From Nitriliruptoraceae bacterium (GTDB taxonomy: Bacteria > Actinomycetota > Nitriliruptoria > Nitriliruptorales > Nitriliruptoraceae), in NCBI GenBank assembly GCA_007123425.1, contig SKLC01000021.1, positions 1 to 10,778 on the forward strand: a stretch of DNA of 10,778 bases, written 5' to 3'. The notes beneath the pieces were generated by a model. That model saw only the letters and a program-made list of their open reading frames with translations. It did not search any database and was not told the origin of the DNA. The position numbers and the translations under genes were made by a program. This document shows, in pieces, positions 6,555-10,778 of this stretch. Every line of letters starts with the position of its first letter. The stretch's first letter is position 1.

Positions 6555-7451
6555 TCAGTCGAGGAAGTCCTCGAGGGTGAGGTCATTGGCCATCTCGACG
6601 TCCTCCTCGGTGAAGTCGTCGTAGGCCGTGATGATCTCCATCGTGGTGCCGTCCTCACGGAACTGGTTCAGCACCTCGTTGAAGGCGTCGCGGAAGTCCT
6701 CGTCGTCGAACACGTGCCCACCGCAGGGCAGCACCTGGTCGCCCTCGGCGGTCTCCGGGAAGAAGCCCTCGACGGCCTCCATGCCGTCACGCGCGGCGAC
6801 CTGGGTGTCCACGGTCGCCGCGGTGCCGGTCACCACGTCGACCTCGCCAGCCTCCAGGGCGCGGTACATGCTGTCGATGTCGCCGAAGGTCTCGATCTGG
6901 TCGTCCGGGACCCCGGCGTCCTCGAGGTAGTCGACCTCGACCGTGCCGGAGGCCACCGCGACGGTCACGTCGGGGTTGTCCACGATGTCCTGGTAGTCGT
7001 TGACGTCGAAGGGGTTGCCCTCCTCGACGGCCAGGCCTTCCGCGACGCAGTAGTCCGGGTCGGTGAAGTGGGCCTGCTCCGCGCGGTCCGGCGTGATGTA
7101 CATGCCGGCGGTGATGATGTCGAAGGTGCCGGCCTGCAGGCCGCTGATCAGCTCACCGAACTCCACGACCTCGGCGTCGTTGATCTCGATGCCCATCTCG
7201 TCGAGCACGGCCTCGGCGACGTCCGGGCGGATGCCGGTGACCTCGCCGTCGTCGCCGATGTAGCCGAAGGGGACCTCGTTGGCCACGCCCAGGGTCACCC
7301 CGGACTCCTGGTACTCGGCCACGACGCCCTCGGCCGCCTCGTCGTTGCCGTTGTCGTCGGTCACGTCGACGTCGACGTCGCCGTTGTCGCCGTTGCACGC
7401 GGCCAGCAGCAGCGCTGCTCCCGCGAACGCGGCGATCGCTGTGCGTCTCAT
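6555..7451 (-). CDS. ehuB: Ectoine/hydroxyectoine-type substrate-binding lipoprotein (EhuB-like)
   Basis: This 298-aa lipoprotein would be anchored outside the membrane and hand its ligand to EhuCD. Residues 1-18 are a lipoprotein signal peptide, with lipobox LAAC and lipidated Cys19. An acidic, flexible linker follows (20-42), then a family 3 solute-binding domain. Ligand-pocket residues recalled for Sinorhizobium EhuB (Glu21, Phe24, Tyr60, Phe80, Arg85) align with Glu59, Phe62, Phe98, Tyr118 and Arg123 at exactly the same spacing, so the aromatic box is kept with two swaps. Cys135 and Cys243 could form a disulfide. ATG 7451 is chosen because the signal peptide begins there and GAGGAG lies 9 bases upstream; GTG 7454, adjacent and in frame, is equally possible. 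Other cationic or zwitterionic osmolytes or amino acids remain possible ligands. Confidence 0.88.
   Translation of the reverse strand: MRRTAIAAFAGAALLLAACNGDNGDVDVDVTDDNGNDEAAEGVVAEYQESGVTLGVANEVPFGYIGDDGEVTGIRPDVAEAVLDEMGIEINDAEVVEFGELISGLQAGTFDIITAGMYITPDRAEQAHFTDPDYCVAEGLAVEEGNPFDVNDYQDIVDNPDVTVAVASGTVEVDYLEDAGVPDDQIETFGDIDSMYRALEAGEVDVVTGTAATVDTQVAARDGMEAVEGFFPETAEGDQVLPCGGHVFDDEDFRDAFNEVLNQFREDGTTMEIITAYDDFTEEDVEMANDLTLEDFLD
7363..7398. repeat. Short in-frame tandem repeat in the ehuB linker
   Basis: ACGTCG is repeated three times at 7363-7380, followed by a 9-base near-repeat (CCGTTGTCG, CCGTTGCAC) to 7398. On the coding strand they encode the acidic residues NGDNGDVDVDV just after the lipidated cysteine of EhuB. 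Being multiples of three, slippage here would change linker length without shifting the frame. Confidence 0.6.
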
Positions 7452-7749
7452 CACGCCATGCTCCTCATCGTCGGATCCAGGTTGCGATCTTCCCGGTGCT
7501 CGACGTGGCTGATCGTGACGACTACCACATGGACGAGAACGCCGCGCGCGATCTCGGCAGATTCCCCCAGTGGACCGCGTCATGAACCTCTGTCGTCGAG
7601 CGGCTTCTACGACCACTCTAGGAGGATGGTGGCGACCTGCAAAGGAGTTTGCGCAGTCCGTGCACCACGGGGCACACGGGGCACGTGACAGTGCTCGCTA
7701 CCCTCGGCCGCTGACCACGCACCTCGCGCGACCCGCACAAGGACACGTT
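7452..7749. other. Divergent intergenic region between ehuB and ettA
   Basis: This 298-bp stretch separates two divergent genes and should carry both promoters. Besides the ehu promoter candidate, it holds a perfect 9-bp direct repeat CACGGGGCA (7666-7674 and 7675-7683) running into a CACGTG palindrome. A TACCCT box lies at 7699-7704 and could serve ettA, although no good -35 element precedes it. Both flanking frames stay open across parts of the region, but the codon pattern and the lack of SD sites argue against real N-terminal extensions. Confidence 0.45.
7615..7643 (-). promoter_or_regulatory. Candidate sigma-70-type promoter for the ehu operon
   Basis: On the minus strand TTTGCA (plus-strand 7638-7643) and TAGAGT (plus-strand 7615-7620) are separated by 17 bases, a good match to the housekeeping promoter layout. 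Transcription would start near 7608 and leave an untranslated leader of about 155 bases before ehuB. I see no convincing riboswitch or operator in that leader. Confidence 0.4.
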
Positions 7750-9465
<1,716 letters not shown>

Positions 9466-9589
9466 GCGCACCCGCGACGCGCCGGACCCCGCGGCACCGC
9501 GCGAGACACCGCCGAACCGGCACCCCAGCGCGAGCGGTACCGCACCGCGAGCCGTAGCGCACCGCGATCCGGCCACCGAGGAGGACGCC
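9466..9589. other. Short intergenic region with imperfect repeats
   Basis: Between ettA and the small acidic gene, CGCACCGCGA occurs twice at 9541-9550 and 9558-9567, and the palindrome GCGGTACCGC lies at 9534-9543. No clear terminator for ettA or promoter for the next gene is seen, so read-through is possible. Confidence 0.35.
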
Positions 9590-9940
9590 ATGGCCGAGGA
9601 GATCAGCACCGCGATCGACAGCACCACCCTCGCCGACGACCTGGCCGCCTTCGCCAGCGGGCGCCTCATCGACACCGGTGGCCCGGTCGGGGCGGTGGCC
9701 TTCGACCCGAACGACCGGGGGCGAGCGCTGGGCGACGGGCGCACCGTCAGCGGCTGGAGCGTGTTCGTCGGCGACGAGACCGAGGAGGAGCTCGAGGACC
9801 CCGAGCGCATCCGGCTGCCCTCGCTGACGGCCGTCCTCGAGCAGGACCCCTCGGTCGCCGAGGTGATCGACGCGCACGACGGCACGCCGGGCTACTGGTC
9901 CCGTGGCGAGGACGGCGCCTGGCAGCGCGTGCTGCCCTGA
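9590..9940 (+). CDS. Small acidic protein resembling DUF2185/Imm33
   Basis: This is a 116-aa acidic, soluble protein with no signal peptide. The segment GWSVFVGDETEEELEDPERI at 55-74, followed by LPSLTAVLEQDPSVAEVIDA, fits the pattern I recall for DUF2185 (Imm33) proteins (GWxFxxGDE, DPE, a LxxVxxxDP stretch and a C-terminal aromatic). That family includes proposed immunity proteins to secreted toxins and many stand-alone members of unknown role; no toxin gene is adjacent here, so immunity is not claimed. ATG 9590 has AGGAGG five bases upstream. The gene follows ettA by 124 bp, facing the same way. Its last 14 codons have been tandemly duplicated beyond the stop. A profile search would settle the family assignment. 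Confidence 0.75.
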   Translation: MAEEISTAIDSTTLADDLAAFASGRLIDTGGPVGAVAFDPNDRGRALGDGRTVSGWSVFVGDETEEELEDPERIRLPSLTAVLEQDPSVAEVIDAHDGTPGYWSRGEDGAWQRVLP

Positions 9941-9982
9941 TCCCGCGGCGAGGACGGGGCCGGGCATCGCGTGCTGTCCTGA
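9896..9982 (+). repeat. 42-bp tandem duplication covering the 3' end of the DUF2185-like gene
   Basis: Copy 1 (9896-9937) encodes the last 14 residues, W103 to P116, and copy 2 (9938-9979) follows directly, then TGA 9980-9982. Comparing 45 bases including the trailing stop, 39 are identical. The first codon of copy 1 is TGG and that of copy 2 is TGA, which is the present stop codon. Copy 2 is otherwise open in the same frame and would add SRGEDGAGHRVLS if the stop were read through. Confidence 0.85.
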
Positions 9983-9989
9983 GCCCGCG

Positions 9990-10007
9990 CGGCTGGGCCC
10001 TCAGCCG
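9990..10007. terminator. Short hairpin between convergent genes, weak terminator candidate
   Basis: CGGCTG at 9990-9995 pairs with CAGCCG at 10002-10007 across a 6-base loop. It lies where the small acidic gene and fdhD converge, and overlaps the fdhD stop codon. With only six base pairs and no U-tract, its role as a terminator is uncertain. Confidence 0.3.
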
Positions 10008-10778
10008 GTGAGGTCGATGCGGTGCTCGCCGGTGTAGATCGTGGCCCGCGAGCCACGGACGAAGCCCACCAGGGTCACGCCCAGCGCGTCGGCGGTGCGC
10101 ACCGCGAGGTCGGAGGCGGCGCCCACCGCCACCACCAGCCCGATGCCGGCCAGGGCCGCCTTCTGCACCAGCTCGAAGCCGATCCGGCCCGAGAGCGCCA
10201 GCACCCGATCGTGCAGCGGCAGCTCGCCCGCCAGCAGGTGCGCGCCGACCACCGCGTCGAGGGCGTTGTGCCGCCCGACGTCCTCGCGCACCACCTGCAG
10301 CGCGCCCGTCGGCAGGGCGGTGGCCGCCGCATGGAGGCCGCCGGTGGCCGCGAAGACCTCCTGGTGCTCGCGGAGCCGGTCGGGCAGGGCGGCCAAGGTC
10401 GACAGCGCCACCGACGGCCCCGCGAGCGGCGGACGGGTGCAGCGCACCTCCACATCCTCGATCGAGGCCTTGCCGCACACCCCGCAGGCCGCGGTCGCGG
10501 CCGAGCGGCGCGCCGCCACCGCAGCCAGGTCCAGGGCCCGGCTGAGGTGGACCGTCGCCGTGTCATCGGGGCGGGCGACCTCCAGCGGGTCGCCGTAGGT
10601 CACGTCGACGACCTCACCCTGGGCCAGCAGGCCCTCCGCGTGGAGGAAGCCCACCGCCAGCTCGGCCTCGTGGCCCGGGGTGCGCAGGGTCACGGCCACG
10701 TCGGCCGGCCGCTGGCCGGGTCCGGCGGCCCGGATCTGGAGCGGCTCCTCACCCGCGAGCACATCGTCGGCCTCGACC
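10001..10778 (-). CDS. fdhD: Formate dehydrogenase accessory sulfurtransferase FdhD (5' end outside window)
   Basis: FdhD passes sulfur from a cysteine desulfurase (IscS in E. coli) to the molybdenum cofactor of formate dehydrogenase, a step needed for that enzyme's activity. The 258 visible residues show the family's features in order: EEPLQIR near the start, ELAVGFLHAEGLL, the sulfur-carrying Cys pair in CGVCG at visible residues 98 and 101, EDVGRHNALDAVVG, LSGRIGFELVQKAALAGI, and a C-terminal RGSRATIYTGEHR. The frame is open to the window edge, and the residues before GTG 10762 (VEADD) fit the family, so that GTG is internal and the true start is outside. No formate dehydrogenase gene is in view; it may lie beyond the right edge. 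Confidence 0.95.
   Translation of the reverse strand, partial: VEADDVLAGEEPLQIRAAGPGQRPADVAVTLRTPGHEAELAVGFLHAEGLLAQGEVVDVTYGDPLEVARPDDTATVHLSRALDLAAVAARRSAATAACGVCGKASIEDVEVRCTRPPLAGPSVALSTLAALPDRLREHQEVFAATGGLHAAATALPTGALQVVREDVGRHNALDAVVGAHLLAGELPLHDRVLALSGRIGFELVQKAALAGIGLVVAVGAASDLAVRTADALGVTLVGFVRGSRATIYTGEHRIDLTG

Noticed and set aside
5808..7688. A 626-codon open frame on the + strand opposite ehuB and ehuC
   Set aside because: Same antisense effect; the minus-strand genes carry intact motifs and SD sites, and this product looks like no known protein.
7626..7688. A 20-codon + strand frame (MVATCKGVCAVR...) just after AGGAGG, a possible leader peptide
   Set aside because: The AGGAGG touches the ATG with no spacing, no regulatory structure follows, and the region also holds the opposite-strand promoter candidate.
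7570..7749. N-terminal extension of EttA by 60 residues
   Set aside because: No SD at the upstream start, no similarity to EttA, and GTG 7750 has a good SD and gives the usual family N-terminus.

Overview
The window looks like chromosomal DNA from a high-GC (roughly 70% by eye) actinobacterium. Supporting signs are strong G/C bias at third codon positions, GTG starts, Shine-Dalgarno (SD) sites of the AGGAGG type, possible leaderless starts behind TANNNT boxes, and an actinobacterial-looking EttA. The acidic, D/E-rich proteins and a complete ectoine-type uptake operon suggest a halotolerant or osmotically stressed lifestyle. A Nitriliruptoria-like or similar lineage is possible, but I cannot fix the taxon from sequence alone.

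Layout, left to right. (1) 1-144: 3' end of an unidentified + strand gene. (2) 211-2235: a + strand CocE/NonD-type alpha/beta hydrolase with a complete catalytic triad. (3) 2236-2394: a convergent intergenic region with a 14-bp perfect inverted repeat (probable terminator) and short GC-rich tandem repeats. (4) 2395-3879, minus strand: a membrane protein fused to a spermidine-synthase-like methyltransferase fold. (5) 4095-7451, minus strand: a four-gene polar amino acid/ectoine ABC importer in the order ehuB-ehuC-ehuD-ehuA, with a strong stem-loop between ehuB and ehuC. (6) 7452-7749: a divergent intergenic region carrying a candidate ehu promoter. (7) 7750-9465, +: ABC-F protein EttA. (8) 9590-9940, +: a small protein resembling DUF2185/Imm33, whose 3' end has been tandemly duplicated. 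(9) 10001-10778, minus strand: FdhD, cut by the right edge.

How the genes work together. The ehu genes form one transcription unit, with coupled start/stop junctions and a lipoprotein receptor first. The residues that line the ectoine pocket in EhuB are present at identical spacing, with two conservative aromatic swaps. No ectoine catabolic or biosynthetic genes are visible, so uptake for osmoprotection is the simplest reading. EttA and FdhD are housekeeping or accessory functions with no evident link to the importer.

I see no CRISPR array, tRNA, rRNA, IS element, phage gene or obvious defence cassette. No clearly new multi-gene system is present. The most interesting details are small-scale: the 42-bp coding duplication closed off by a TGG-to-TGA change, the ehuB-ehuC stem-loop, and the repeat block after the hydrolase gene.
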